NCBI GenBank assembly: GCA_947490605.1
Contig: CANLHE010000020.1
Coordinates: forward strand, 1 to 8,819
Reading direction: 5' to 3'
DNA: 8,819 bases
From: Actinomycetota bacterium
Lineage (GTDB): Bacteria; Actinomycetota; Actinomycetes; Nanopelagicales; Nanopelagicaceae
Shown: piece after piece, positions 1-6,875 of the stretch
Layout of the letters: each line of letters starts with the position of its first letter
Numbering within the stretch: position 1 is the stretch's first letter
Notes under the pieces: generated by a model
Databases searched by the model: none
Seen by the model: the letters and a program-made list of their open reading frames with translations, nothing else
What the model was told of the DNA's origin: nothing
Program-made: the position numbers and the translations under genes

Positions 1-184
1 TCTCAATAAATCCACAAGTATTAATTACGGCAATCTCAGCTTTGGCTGGATCAGAAACTAGTACCCAACCATCAGCGGCTAATCTGCCAGCTAACTCTTC
101 TGAGTCAGTCTCATTTCGCGCGCAGCCCAAGGTAACCAGCGCAACAGTGCGTGGCGTTTTTTGATTTATTGTTTGAGAACTCAC
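1..184 (-). CDS. rimO: Ribosomal protein S12 methylthiotransferase RimO, N-terminal part (3' end outside the window)
   Basis: RimO is a radical-SAM enzyme with two 4Fe-4S clusters that adds a methylthio group to a conserved aspartate of ribosomal protein S12. Only the first 61 codons are visible. They begin at a GTG (184-182) and read through the start of the UPF0004 domain: [14 protein letters not shown] (residues 18-31), then [10 protein letters not shown] (52-61). Cys21 and Cys57 are two of the three cysteines that hold the auxiliary cluster. The third, the radical-SAM CxxxCxxC motif and the TRAM domain lie beyond position 1. The GTG is chosen because a TAG stop lies in frame three codons upstream and no ATG intervenes. 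There is no clear Shine-Dalgarno; a TATCCT hexamer sits 9 nt upstream. The RodZ-like gene upstream ends 50 nt away on the same strand, the usual actinobacterial neighbour. MiaB is the main alternative family, but the sequence and context favour RimO. Confidence 0.9.
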   Translation of the reverse strand, partial: MSSQTINQKTPRTVALVTLGCARNETDSEELAGRLAADGWVLVSDPAKAEIAVINTCGFIE

Positions 185-199
185 TATGCGCTAAGGATA
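185..199 (-). promoter_or_regulatory. Candidate -10 box of a nearly leaderless rimO promoter
   Basis: On the minus strand TATCCT (199-194) fits the actinobacterial TAnnnT -10 pattern and lies 9 nt before the rimO GTG. A transcript starting the usual 6 nt after the hexamer would begin AUAGUG, leaving only a 3-nt leader. No convincing -35 is seen, and there is no Shine-Dalgarno to explain initiation otherwise. TGCGC (187-191) and GCGCA (202-206) flank the hexamer as inverted arms. Short motif, so moderate to low confidence. Confidence 0.35.
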
Positions 200-206
200 C
201 CGCGCA
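187..206. repeat. Inverted repeat TGCGC-N10-GCGCA around the rimO -10 candidate
   Basis: TGCGC at 187-191 and GCGCA at 202-206 form a perfect 5-bp inverted repeat with a 10-nt spacer containing the TATCCT hexamer. In DNA this could be a small operator. In RNA reading through from the upstream gene it could fold next to the rimO start codon. Five pairs is short, and chance is a real possibility. Confidence 0.3.
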
Positions 207-211
207 CCTAG

Positions 212-232
212 CAATAAATTTCTACTTTATTG
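212..232 (-). repeat. AT-rich hairpin just after the RodZ-like stop codon
   Basis: CAATAAA (212-218) and TTTATTG (226-232) are perfect 7-bp inverted arms around a 7-nt loop, starting 2 nt after the stop codon of the RodZ-like gene. It has only one G-C pair and no U-run follows on the minus strand, so it is not a convincing intrinsic terminator. It may be a weak 3'-end structure. Confidence 0.35.
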
Positions 233-234
233 AA

Positions 235-975
235 TTACAGCTGCCCATTTGGATCAAAATCTAACCGAACTACCTGACCTTCGGCTCCGGCAACTCCTAA
301 ATCAGAGCCATTTACATTTACCTTGATTGCACCAGCATTTCCAATAACTGCCTTAATCATCTTTGGATCATTAAAAGTTACAACTTGCCCAGCAGAAATT
401 TGGCCGTTAAATACACTCGCGCCATCAGCATTGGTAAGTCCTACCCAACTGCGACCATTAACTCCAGTTAAAACTAAATTTACTCCCGCTGGCACAGAGA
501 TCGTTGAGGTGTTTTCTTGAGTAGATGGTGACTTCTCCGAAACAGAACTAACTCCCGAGCTAACCGCCGAAACATTATTAATCGCAATTTGAGCAACAAA
601 TCCAATACTAAGAACTGCCGCTGAGATTGAAGCAAGTGTTCCGAATTTCATTCTTTTCTTCTCTTTTTGCTTATCGGCAACATTATTCTCAGCCAGGCGA
701 TCAATTATCGGCCGACTATCTGAACTTTGAATTGCTTCCATCTCTGCCACTAAAAGATCTGCATCAATTTTTGCAGACTTACCAGATTTAGAATTAATCG
801 CTTTAGCAATTGATCTAATGTGTCCGCGTGCATATGCGATGCCACCACAGACTTCCACTGAGTTATTTTCTAAACCTTTAATTACCGCACTTGGAATATT
901 TGTTAGCGATGAAATTTGTTCAACGGTTAAACCAGCAGCCTCTCGGGCTTGCTGTAGCGATGAAGTTTCTGACAT
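235..975 (-). CDS. RodZ-like membrane-anchored helix-turn-helix protein (HTH_25 – TM – DUF4115)
   Basis: This 246-residue protein has the RodZ architecture. Residues about 5-62 form a Cro/C1-type HTH_25 domain (LQQAREAAGLTVEQIS, a typical first helix, and YARGHIRSIAKAI at 48-60). A charged linker ends in KEKKRMK (104-110). One transmembrane helix spans about 112-132, and a Ser/Thr-rich stretch (137-160) leads to a C-terminal beta-rich DUF4115-like domain (about 161-243). The topology is N-in, C-out with no cleavable signal. In other bacteria RodZ links MreB to the wall-elongation machinery; actinobacterial members sit between ftsK and rimO, as here, and their role is poorly known. At the position of the MreB-facing aromatics of E. 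coli RodZ (Phe60, Tyr64) this protein has Tyr48 and His52, and the usual RSYA is RSIA. The ATG at 975 follows an AGG 8 nt upstream. Family is firm; function is inferred. Confidence 0.8.
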   Translation of the reverse strand: MSETSSLQQAREAAGLTVEQISSLTNIPSAVIKGLENNSVEVCGGIAYARGHIRSIAKAINSKSGKSAKIDADLLVAEMEAIQSSDSRPIIDRLAENNVADKQKEKKRMKFGTLASISAAVLSIGFVAQIAINNVSAVSSGVSSVSEKSPSTQENTSTISVPAGVNLVLTGVNGRSWVGLTNADGASVFNGQISAGQVVTFNDPKMIKAVIGNAGAIKVNVNGSDLGVAGAEGQVVRLDFDPNGQL

Positions 976-1006
976 CTATTTAACCTGACTTGTTCGGGGA
1001 GGTATA

Positions 1007-1036
1007 AGGGTAGAACCGAAGGCAGGGATTGCGCAA
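1007..1036 (-). promoter_or_regulatory. Candidate promoter of the RodZ-like gene
   Basis: On the minus strand TTGCGC (1036-1031) and TACCCT (1012-1007) are separated by 18 bp, giving -35/-10 geometry with a leader of about 25 nt before the ATG at 975. The -35 half lies inside a perfect 10-bp palindrome, ATTGCGCAAT (1028-1037), which could instead be a protein-binding site. The 146-nt gap to ftsK makes an own promoter plausible, but the hexamers match the consensus only partly. Confidence 0.3.
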
Positions 1037-1091
1037 TAATTTTTGAGAGCAGTATTGGGGACATCGCGCCTGAGAATTGCAGTTTTAAGAT

Positions 1092-1121
1092 TTCACCCGT
1101 TGTTTTCACCCCAAAGGTGAA
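1092..1121 (-). repeat. Hairpin with two alternative 3' arms directly after the ftsK stop
   Basis: Directly after the ftsK TAG, the minus strand reads TTCACC (1121-1116), a 5-nt loop, then GGTGAA (1110-1105), a perfect 6-bp stem. A second GGTGAA follows at 1097-1092, within an 8-bp direct repeat (TTTCACCC on the plus strand at 1091-1098 and 1104-1111). The first arm can pair with either copy. No U-tract follows either structure, so this is not a standard intrinsic terminator. It may be a processing, stabilising or attenuating element between ftsK and the RodZ-like gene. Confidence 0.4.
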
Positions 1122-3458
1122 CTACTGATTACCTCTGAGTGATTCTAAGACATCTGGCATCTGCTCGGCGTTAATCAAAACTGCCCGAGCTTTTGATCCT
1201 TCAGTTGGACCAACAATTCCGCGAGTTTCCATTAAATCCATTAGCCGACCAGCTTTTGCAAATCCAATTCGTAATTTACGTTGCAACATTGATGTAGAAC
1301 CAAATTGGGTAGATACAACTAACTGAACTGCCTGAAGTAGTAGATCTAAATCATCACCAACATCATCAGTTACAACATGCGACTTAATCGGTGCATTTAA
1401 ATCAATTCGATAAACTGGTTGTAGTTGACCCTTCACATGATTAACCACTGCCTCAATCTCGCGCTCTGAAACATAAGCACCTTGAATACGAACCGCTTTA
1501 CTTGCTCCCATTGGTAGGAATAAACCATCACCTTGACCTACTAATTTCTCAGCACCCGGAGTATCTAGAATAACTCTTGAGTCAGCAAGGCTGCTGGTTG
1601 CAAAAGATAATCTTGATGGCACATTAGCTTTGATTAAGCCGGTGACAATATCAACACTTGGCCTTTGTGTTGCAAGTACTAAGTGAATTCCAGCTGCTCT
1701 TGCTAATTGAGTAATGCGAACAATCGAATCTTCAACTTCACGAGCAGCCACCATCATTAGATCTGCTAACTCATCGACAATGACTAATAAATATGGATAT
1801 GGCTCTAGTGTTCGCTCACTTCCAGCAGGTGGTGTTACTTTTCCAGCCTTTACTGCCTTATTAAAGTCATCCACATGTCTAAACCCAAAGACGGCAAGAT
1901 CGTCATAACGCATCTCCATCTCACGCACTACCCAAGCTAAAACATCTGCTGCTTTTTTTGGGTTAGTAATAATTGGCGCAATTAAATGGGGTACGCCCTC
2001 ATAATTTGTTAATTCAACTCGCTTAGGATCAATCAATACCAGGCGTACCTCATCAGGTGTTGCTCGCATTAATATTGAAACAACTAGCGAGTTAATCATC
2101 GATGATTTACCAGCACCTGTTGCACCTGCGACAAGTAAATGTGGCATCTTTGCTAAATTTGCACATAAGAATGAACCTTCAACATCTTTACCTAAAGCAA
2201 TTAACATTGGGTGCGGATCACCTGAAGAAACTGATGATCTAAGCACATCCCCTAATGCCACAATCTCTCGATCTGAGTTTGGAATCTCAATTCCGACCGC
2301 AGATTTACCAGGAATTGGCGAGAGAATTCTGATCTCACCACTTGCAACTGCATATGCAATATTTTTAGAGAGGGCTGAAATCGCCTCTACCTTTACACCA
2401 TTTCCTAGTTCAATTTCATATCGAGTAACAGTAGGGCCACGCATAAATCCGGTAACTTGGGCATCAACATCAAACTGTTCAAAAACCTGTTTGAGTGCTG
2501 CCACAACAGTTTCATTCGCCTTTGATTTACCTTTTGCCGCAGGACCTCCTCTTAATAAATCAGCTGGAGGTAATTCATACTTTGAGTCTGAAGTCAGAAG
2601 TAACTGCATAGGCCTTGAGTGTTCAGACTTAATTGTTTTAGTTGCTGTTGGAACAGCTTGAGTAATCTCTTCAAAATCCTCTAACTCAACCTCATAATCT
2701 AATTCTTCCGGCTCAAACTCCTGCACAAGATCCTTCACTAATGGAGTTTCAAATGGTGGGCTTTCGCTAACCTCAAAATCTTCATCGACTAATCTCTCAG
2801 CTCTGCGCGCTCTAGCATTACTTATGCCAGCACCACCTAATTTGAATAACTTGCCAATCTGGCCAACAACCTTTGAGAATGGAGTTTTAGTAATAACTAA
2901 AAGACCAAAGATAAAAAATATAATTAAGATTGGGATCGCTAAAATTTCAGTAACAAGTGCAACTAATCCGGTAGAGACTCCATAGCCAACCCAGCCACCT
3001 CCTTGACGCATTGCTGTCGCGCCGGTTCCGGTTGAGCCATTAATAATATGCATTAACGCGGTAGCGCTAGTAAGAAGTAACAACGTACCTATTGTTATTC
3101 GACCGAGTTCATTTGACTCATCTGGAGTTTTAAAGAGTCGGTATGCAAAATAAACAAAAATGACCGGCACAAGATATGCCAGTCGGCCAACTCCGCCCAA
3201 CAAAAATGAATGTATCGATCTGCCTAACAGGTTATCTAACTTAAACCATGTTCCAGCTGTGGCTATTAACGCCAATATGAATATAAAGAATGCAATTCCA
3301 TCTCGTTGATGCGCAGGATCTAACTCTTTAGATGATCTAAAAATAAATCTTATGGAGTTGCCCAGAATCTTCGAAATTAAACGCCAAACCCAACTTAGGC
3401 CACGCAGGATTGGAGCAAGAATAAAACTGCCCTTTGAGTTTTTTTTCTTCTTCGCCAT
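1122..3458 (-). CDS. ftsK: DNA translocase FtsK
   Basis: FtsK (SpoIIIE family) is a septum-located hexameric DNA pump that clears chromosome DNA and aids dimer resolution at division. The 778 residues show a basic N-terminus (MAKKKKNSK), four transmembrane helices (about 53-71, 93-109, 121-139, 164-190), and a short acidic linker (about 222-275) rather than a long Pro/Gln-rich one. The alpha/beta motor has Walker A GATGAGKS (445-452) and Walker B LLVIVDELADL (557-567, with D562 and E563). The C-terminal winged-helix gamma domain (about 702-765, including LQRKLRIGFAKAGRLMD) recognises KOPS sequences. All key residues are present and the length is normal for an actinobacterial FtsK. The ATG at 3458 has no good Shine-Dalgarno; TAGGCT and TATTCT lie 9 and 16 nt upstream. 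RNase J ends 83 nt upstream on the same strand. An A8 run occurs within codons 5-7. Confidence 0.97.
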   Translation of the reverse strand: MAKKKKNSKGSFILAPILRGLSWVWRLISKILGNSIRFIFRSSKELDPAHQRDGIAFFIFILALIATAGTWFKLDNLLGRSIHSFLLGGVGRLAYLVPVIFVYFAYRLFKTPDESNELGRITIGTLLLLTSATALMHIINGSTGTGATAMRQGGGWVGYGVSTGLVALVTEILAIPILIIFFIFGLLVITKTPFSKVVGQIGKLFKLGGAGISNARARRAERLVDEDFEVSESPPFETPLVKDLVQEFEPEELDYEVELEDFEEITQAVPTATKTIKSEHSRPMQLLLTSDSKYELPPADLLRGGPAAKGKSKANETVVAALKQVFEQFDVDAQVTGFMRGPTVTRYEIELGNGVKVEAISALSKNIAYAVASGEIRILSPIPGKSAVGIEIPNSDREIVALGDVLRSSVSSGDPHPMLIALGKDVEGSFLCANLAKMPHLLVAGATGAGKSSMINSLVVSILMRATPDEVRLVLIDPKRVELTNYEGVPHLIAPIITNPKKAADVLAWVVREMEMRYDDLAVFGFRHVDDFNKAVKAGKVTPPAGSERTLEPYPYLLVIVDELADLMMVAAREVEDSIVRITQLARAAGIHLVLATQRPSVDIVTGLIKANVPSRLSFATSSLADSRVILDTPGAEKLVGQGDGLFLPMGASKAVRIQGAYVSEREIEAVVNHVKGQLQPVYRIDLNAPIKSHVVTDDVGDDLDLLLQAVQLVVSTQFGSTSMLQRKLRIGFAKAGRLMDLMETRGIVGPTEGSKARAVLINAEQMPDVLESLRGNQ

Positions 3459-3541
3459 AAGAAGATAAGCCTAAAGAATAAGTTAATTACTTCGCGTAAT
3501 CGGCGCGCACTTTACCGAGAAAGTTAATATAAATTGTTTTC
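3459..3541 (-). promoter_or_regulatory. rnj–ftsK spacer with candidate ftsK promoter
   Basis: This 83-nt gap holds two minus-strand TAnnnT hexamers before ftsK: TATTCT (3480-3475) and TAGGCT (3473-3468, 9 nt before the ATG). Neither has a good -35. It also contains a 5-bp inverted repeat, ATTAC-N5-GTAAT (3486-3500), and an 8-bp direct repeat, AAGTTAAT (3480-3487 and 3521-3528, 41 bp apart, close to four helical turns). No terminator-like hairpin with a U-run follows rnj. A promoter for ftsK is likely, but its exact elements are uncertain. Confidence 0.3.
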
Positions 3542-5224
3542 CTAAACCTCAATTACTAGCGGAATGATCATCGGTTTACGACGATGCTCCTCCCCAACCC
3601 AGCTGCCAATAGTTCGGCGAACAACTTGAGAAAGTTGATGCGTGCCATTGAAACCGCCGGCAACTGCTTTGCTCAAAGCCTTTTCAATATCTCCCTTAAC
3701 ATCATCAAATAAAGATTTATCTTCCGTAAACCCTCTGGCATGAATATCTGGGCCGGCAACAATTTTGCCGCTTTGAGAATCAATCACAACTACGACGGAA
3801 ATAAATCCTTCATCACCTAAAATTCTTCGATCCTTAAGAGAGCTTTCAGTTATCTCGCCGACACTTTGTCCGTCAACATAAACATAACCGCAGGGAACTG
3901 AACCTGAGATATCTGCATGCCCATTTGCCACATCAATAGTTATGCCATTTTCGGCAATAACAACATTGTGTTCTGATAATCCAGATTGCATAGCAAGATC
4001 AGCATTTGCTCTCATATGTCGCCACTCACCGTGAACTGGTAGAACATTTTTTGGCTTTACTACTTCATAACAATGTAACAACTCACCAGCAGAAGCATGG
4101 CCAGAAACATGCACCATTGCATTTCCTTTATGAACTACATGTGCGCCAAATCTTGTCAGCTCATTTATTACTCGGTAAACCGATTTCTCATTGCCAGGAA
4201 TCAAAGATGATGCCAGCACGACTGTGTCACCTTTTCCTACCTGAATCTCATGATCACCATTTGCAATTCGAGATAATGCAGCGAGTGGTTCACCTTGTGA
4301 GCCGGTGCAAACTAAGACAATTTTGTCCCCAAAACTGTCAATATCTTTGTAGTCAACAACTAGACCGGTTGGAACTTTTAAATAACCTAAATCTTCTGCC
4401 AACTTCATATTTCTAACCATTGATCTACCTACATATGCCACCTTACGGTTTGCCTCTTGCGCAGCATTTAATACTTGTTGAATTCGATGAACATGAGAGG
4501 CAAAGGATGTAACTACTACCCGGCGTGGAGTTTTAGCAATCGCCTCCTTTAGAGCTGGATAGATATCTTTCTCAGCCACAGTAAGTCCTGGTACATCAGC
4601 ATTTGTTGAATCAACTAAAAATAGATCCACACCCTCTTTACCCAACCTTGCAAAGGTTTCTAGATCGGTAACTTTGCCATCAAGTGGCATCTTGTCCATC
4701 TTAAAATCTCCGGTATGTAAAACAACTCCAGCATCTGTTTTGATTGCTACTGCAAGTGAATCTGGAATTGAATGGTTAACCGTTACAAACTCAAGTGTAA
4801 ATGGACCAACTTTTTCTATCTGCCCAGCTTTAACCTGAGTCATTGGTGCAGTAATTCTGCGCTCTTTTAATTTTGGTGTTACAAATGCCAGCGTTAATTG
4901 GGAGCCAATAATGCGAATATCACTGCGCTCTCTAAGCAGGTATGGCACAGCCCCAATATGATCTTCATGGCCATGGGTTAAAAAGATTGCTTCGATATCA
5001 TTCATGCGATCTTTAAGATAAGAAAAATCGGGCAAAATTAAATCGATTCCAGGCTGGTCATCGCCGGGAAATAAAACACCACAATCAACGATTAGTAATC
5101 TTCCCTCATATTCAAAGACGGTCATATTTCGACCGATCTCACCTAAGCCACCTAAGGCAACAATACGTAGAGTTTTTTTAGCTAACTTTGAAGGATAAGG
5201 CAGACCTGGATGGGGATGATTCAT
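3542..5224 (-). CDS. rnj: Ribonuclease J (metallo-beta-lactamase/beta-CASP RNase)
   Basis: RNase J is a cytoplasmic zinc-dependent enzyme with 5'-3' exonuclease and endonuclease activity in mRNA decay and rRNA maturation. At 560 residues it is full length for the family. The metallo-beta-lactamase fold starts at LGGLGEIGRNMTVFEYEGRL (24-43) and carries the metal motif HGHEDH (84-89), His151 in VNHSIPDS, and HTGDFKMD (170-177, with Asp173). The beta-CASP insertion lies in the middle (about 205-360), followed by HVSGHASAGEL (372-382) and VHGEWRH (397-403). The C-terminal domain runs from about 450 and ends in PMIIPLVIEV. The MNHPHPGLP start is typical of actinobacterial RNase J. The ATG lies 4 nt after the dapA stop, so coupling to dapA is possible, yet there is no Shine-Dalgarno and TAAAGT lies exactly 6 nt before the ATG. 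No catalytic residue is missing. Confidence 0.97.
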   Translation of the reverse strand: MNHPHPGLPYPSKLAKKTLRIVALGGLGEIGRNMTVFEYEGRLLIVDCGVLFPGDDQPGIDLILPDFSYLKDRMNDIEAIFLTHGHEDHIGAVPYLLRERSDIRIIGSQLTLAFVTPKLKERRITAPMTQVKAGQIEKVGPFTLEFVTVNHSIPDSLAVAIKTDAGVVLHTGDFKMDKMPLDGKVTDLETFARLGKEGVDLFLVDSTNADVPGLTVAEKDIYPALKEAIAKTPRRVVVTSFASHVHRIQQVLNAAQEANRKVAYVGRSMVRNMKLAEDLGYLKVPTGLVVDYKDIDSFGDKIVLVCTGSQGEPLAALSRIANGDHEIQVGKGDTVVLASSLIPGNEKSVYRVINELTRFGAHVVHKGNAMVHVSGHASAGELLHCYEVVKPKNVLPVHGEWRHMRANADLAMQSGLSEHNVVIAENGITIDVANGHADISGSVPCGYVYVDGQSVGEITESSLKDRRILGDEGFISVVVVIDSQSGKIVAGPDIHARGFTEDKSLFDDVKGDIEKALSKAVAGGFNGTHQLSQVVRRTIGSWVGEEHRRKPMIIPLVIEV

Positions 5225-5236
5225 TAAGTTACTTTA
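5225..5236 (-). promoter_or_regulatory. Candidate -10 box for a leaderless rnj transcript inside the dapA 3' end
   Basis: TAAAGT (minus strand 5236-5231) fits TAnnnT and is followed by exactly 6 nt and then the rnj ATG, so transcription would start on the A of AUG. It overlaps the last codons and stop of dapA. The same hexamer and spacing precede azlC. No recognisable -35 was found. Because the site lies in coding sequence and A/T-rich codons, chance is possible. Confidence 0.35.
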
Positions 5237-6119
5237 ATTTAACGCCACCAGCTTGTAGATCAACCTTTAACTGCGCAATTTGCGCATCAGTTGCATCAAC
5301 AAGTGGCAATCTTGTAAACCCGCCTGGAAGTCCCATCAAATTTAAAGCTGCTTTAGTAAGAATCGCACCTTGCGTGCGGAATGTTCCAGTAAATACTGGA
5401 AGTAATTGCTGATGAATCTCAAGAGCTTTATTTGAATTACCAGCAAACCATGCATCTAGCATTGCTCTTAACTCTGCACCAACAGTGTGCCCACAAACTG
5501 ATACAAAACCAACTGCGCCAACTGAGAGTAATGGCAAATTCAAAATATCATCACCAGAATAAACTGGAATTGAGGATCTTTTAATTACCCAAGAAGTAGC
5601 AGCTGGATTTCCTTTTGCATCTTTTAACGCAGCAATATTCTTGTGTTCTGCTAATTTAACGATCGTATCTGACTCAATTTCCACCCCAGTTCTTCCGGGA
5701 ATGTCATACATCATTACTGGTAAATCAGTGGCATCAGCCATTGCCCGAAAATGGGCTTCAATTCCTGCTTGTGGTGGTTTGTTGTAATAAGGAGTAACAA
5801 CTAATAAACCATCAGCTCCTGCTTTAGCAGCTCGTTGTGCTTGCTCCACTGAGTGAGAGGTTTCATTATTTCCAGCCCCGGCAATAATTTTAATCTTGTC
5901 ACCAACAACTTTTCGTACCGCTTTAATTATTTGATCTTTTTCATCATCTGAGGTGGTTGGTGCCTCACCTGTTGTGCCGTTAACAGCAATTCCATCATGA
6001 CCAGTTGAAACAAGATGAGCTGCAATTTTTTCTAATCCAGCCCAATCAATCTCGCCACTCTTTGAAAAGGGAGTGACCATGGCAGTAATTAATCTGCCAA
6101 ATGGTGGAGTGATTTGCAT
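5229..6119 (-). CDS. dapA: 4-hydroxy-tetrahydrodipicolinate synthase (DapA)
   Basis: DapA condenses pyruvate with L-aspartate semialdehyde, the first committed step of the diaminopimelate/lysine pathway; its product goes to DapB, encoded about 2 kb upstream in this block. The 296-residue TIM barrel is full length. Visible catalytic features are NGTTGE (47-52, with Thr49 and Thr50), TPYYNKP with Tyr112, MYDIPGRTG with Tyr138 and Arg143, and Schiff-base Lys166 in ALKDAKG. Each is offset by +5 from E. coli DapA numbering. The ATG at 6119 is forced: a TAA is in frame two codons upstream. No Shine-Dalgarno precedes it, but TAGCCT lies exactly 6 nt before the ATG. thyX ends 20 nt upstream and rnj starts 4 nt downstream. 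Related aldolases of the family (NanA, KDG aldolases) are less likely given the motifs and context. Confidence 0.96.
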   Translation of the reverse strand: MQITPPFGRLITAMVTPFSKSGEIDWAGLEKIAAHLVSTGHDGIAVNGTTGEAPTTSDDEKDQIIKAVRKVVGDKIKIIAGAGNNETSHSVEQAQRAAKAGADGLLVVTPYYNKPPQAGIEAHFRAMADATDLPVMMYDIPGRTGVEIESDTIVKLAEHKNIAALKDAKGNPAATSWVIKRSSIPVYSGDDILNLPLLSVGAVGFVSVCGHTVGAELRAMLDAWFAGNSNKALEIHQQLLPVFTGTFRTQGAILTKAALNLMGLPGGFTRLPLVDATDAQIAQLKVDLQAGGVKLK

Positions 6120-6131
6120 GGCTTAAGGCTA
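6120..6131 (-). promoter_or_regulatory. Candidate -10 box for a leaderless dapA transcript
   Basis: TAGCCT (minus strand 6131-6126) is followed by 6 nt (TAAGCC) and the dapA ATG, the exact geometry for transcription starting on the A of AUG. The 20-nt gap after thyX holds no Shine-Dalgarno, and the start codon cannot be moved upstream because of the in-frame TAA. No -35 consensus was found, so the call rests on the hexamer and spacing. Confidence 0.4.
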
Positions 6132-6139
6132 CCGCTTAT

Positions 6140-6859
6140 TTATGGCGCTATGCGGCCTGATTTTTGGAATGCTCCATAGGTAATAGGCATTAGTTTGGCG
6201 AACTCGGCTTCCATTTTCTCTGCCACCATCTCGATCTCCCGTTGTGGATATGACGGGAAATGCGAACCATCTCGCGAAGTTCTAAGGGAAAGAAAATTCA
6301 TCAAGGCCCTGGCATTCATAGTCACATACATTGATGAGTACAAAGTTACTGGCAACACTGCTCTGGCAACCTCTCTAGCAACTCCAGCATCTAACATTTT
6401 CTGATAATTTCCATATGCCAAAATGCAAGTTTCCTTAATTGATTTAACGGTAATTTCATATTGTTCTGGCGTGCCATCAACAAATGTGTAGGCACCAGCT
6501 TTACCAATCTGCACTAGCTTTCTTTCTTTGCTAGGAATGTAAAAAACTGGTTTTAACTCTCGGTATCTTCCACTTTCTTCATTGTACGAAGCAATTCGAT
6601 GTCTCATAAACTCTCTAAAAACAAAAATTGGTGCAGAGACAAAGAAGGTCATTGATGTGTGCTCAAACGGGGAACCGTGACGCTCTCTGGCTAAATAATT
6701 AATTAGCCCTTCAGATTTTGAAGGATCACTTCCAACATCTTCTAGAGATTTATCACCTGCGGTTGAAACCCGAGCAGCCCAAATAACATCTGCATCGCTT
6801 GCGCTAGATTTAACTAACTCAACCGACATATCCTCACGAAAAACGATCTCATCACTCAT
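6140..6859 (-). CDS. thyX: FAD-dependent thymidylate synthase ThyX
   Basis: ThyX makes dTMP from dUMP using methylene-tetrahydrofolate and FAD/NADPH, replacing the ThyA plus dihydrofolate-reductase cycle. The 239 residues contain the diagnostic ThyX signature RHRIASYNEESGRY (86-99), which fits RHRx7S with Ser96. They also contain GSPFEHTSMTFFVSAPIFVFREF (62-84), which forms the flavin/nucleotide site region, and a C-terminal LSLRTSRDGSHFPSYPQREIE (190-210) with the dUMP-contacting arginine region. The protein is full length with no broken motif. Its ATG at 6859 is 52 nt from the divergent azlC start. No Shine-Dalgarno is present; TAGGGT lies 7 nt before the ATG. dapA follows 20 nt after the stop, so readthrough from thyX into dapA is likely. 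thyX next to dapA is a familiar actinobacterial arrangement. Confidence 0.97.
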   Translation of the reverse strand: MSDEIVFREDMSVELVKSSASDADVIWAARVSTAGDKSLEDVGSDPSKSEGLINYLARERHGSPFEHTSMTFFVSAPIFVFREFMRHRIASYNEESGRYRELKPVFYIPSKERKLVQIGKAGAYTFVDGTPEQYEITVKSIKETCILAYGNYQKMLDAGVAREVARAVLPVTLYSSMYVTMNARALMNFLSLRTSRDGSHFPSYPQREIEMVAEKMEAEFAKLMPITYGAFQKSGRIAP

Positions 6860-6872
6860 GGTTGCGACCCTA
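6860..6872 (-). promoter_or_regulatory. Candidate -10 box for a leaderless thyX transcript
   Basis: TAGGGT (minus strand 6872-6867) lies 7 nt before the thyX ATG, so transcription would start on the A of AUG or one base before it. There is no clear -35 at 16-18 bp. The region that would hold one (about 6889-6896) lies inside the azlC promoter spacer, so the two divergent promoters interleave. Confidence 0.4.
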
Positions 6873-6875
6873 TCT

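Noticed and set aside
323..520. Plus-strand ORF opposite the RodZ-like gene, and similar short antisense ORFs at 1714-1908, 5188-5412 and 6195-6404
   Set aside because: All are shadows of genes with clear protein families and have no family features or start signals of their own.
927..1109. Possible 60-residue minus-strand ORF starting at a GTG between ftsK and the RodZ-like gene
   Set aside because: It runs out of frame into the RodZ-like gene, has no recognisable domain and no Shine-Dalgarno, and its GTG lies within the hairpin arm.
1105..1121. Intrinsic terminator after ftsK
   Set aside because: The hairpin has 6 bp but is followed by AACAACGGG rather than a U-run on the minus strand.
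4006..4416. 136-codon plus-strand ORF antisense to rnj
   Set aside because: Cys/His/Leu/Gln-rich composition with no domain. It mirrors the codons of the well-supported RNase J gene.
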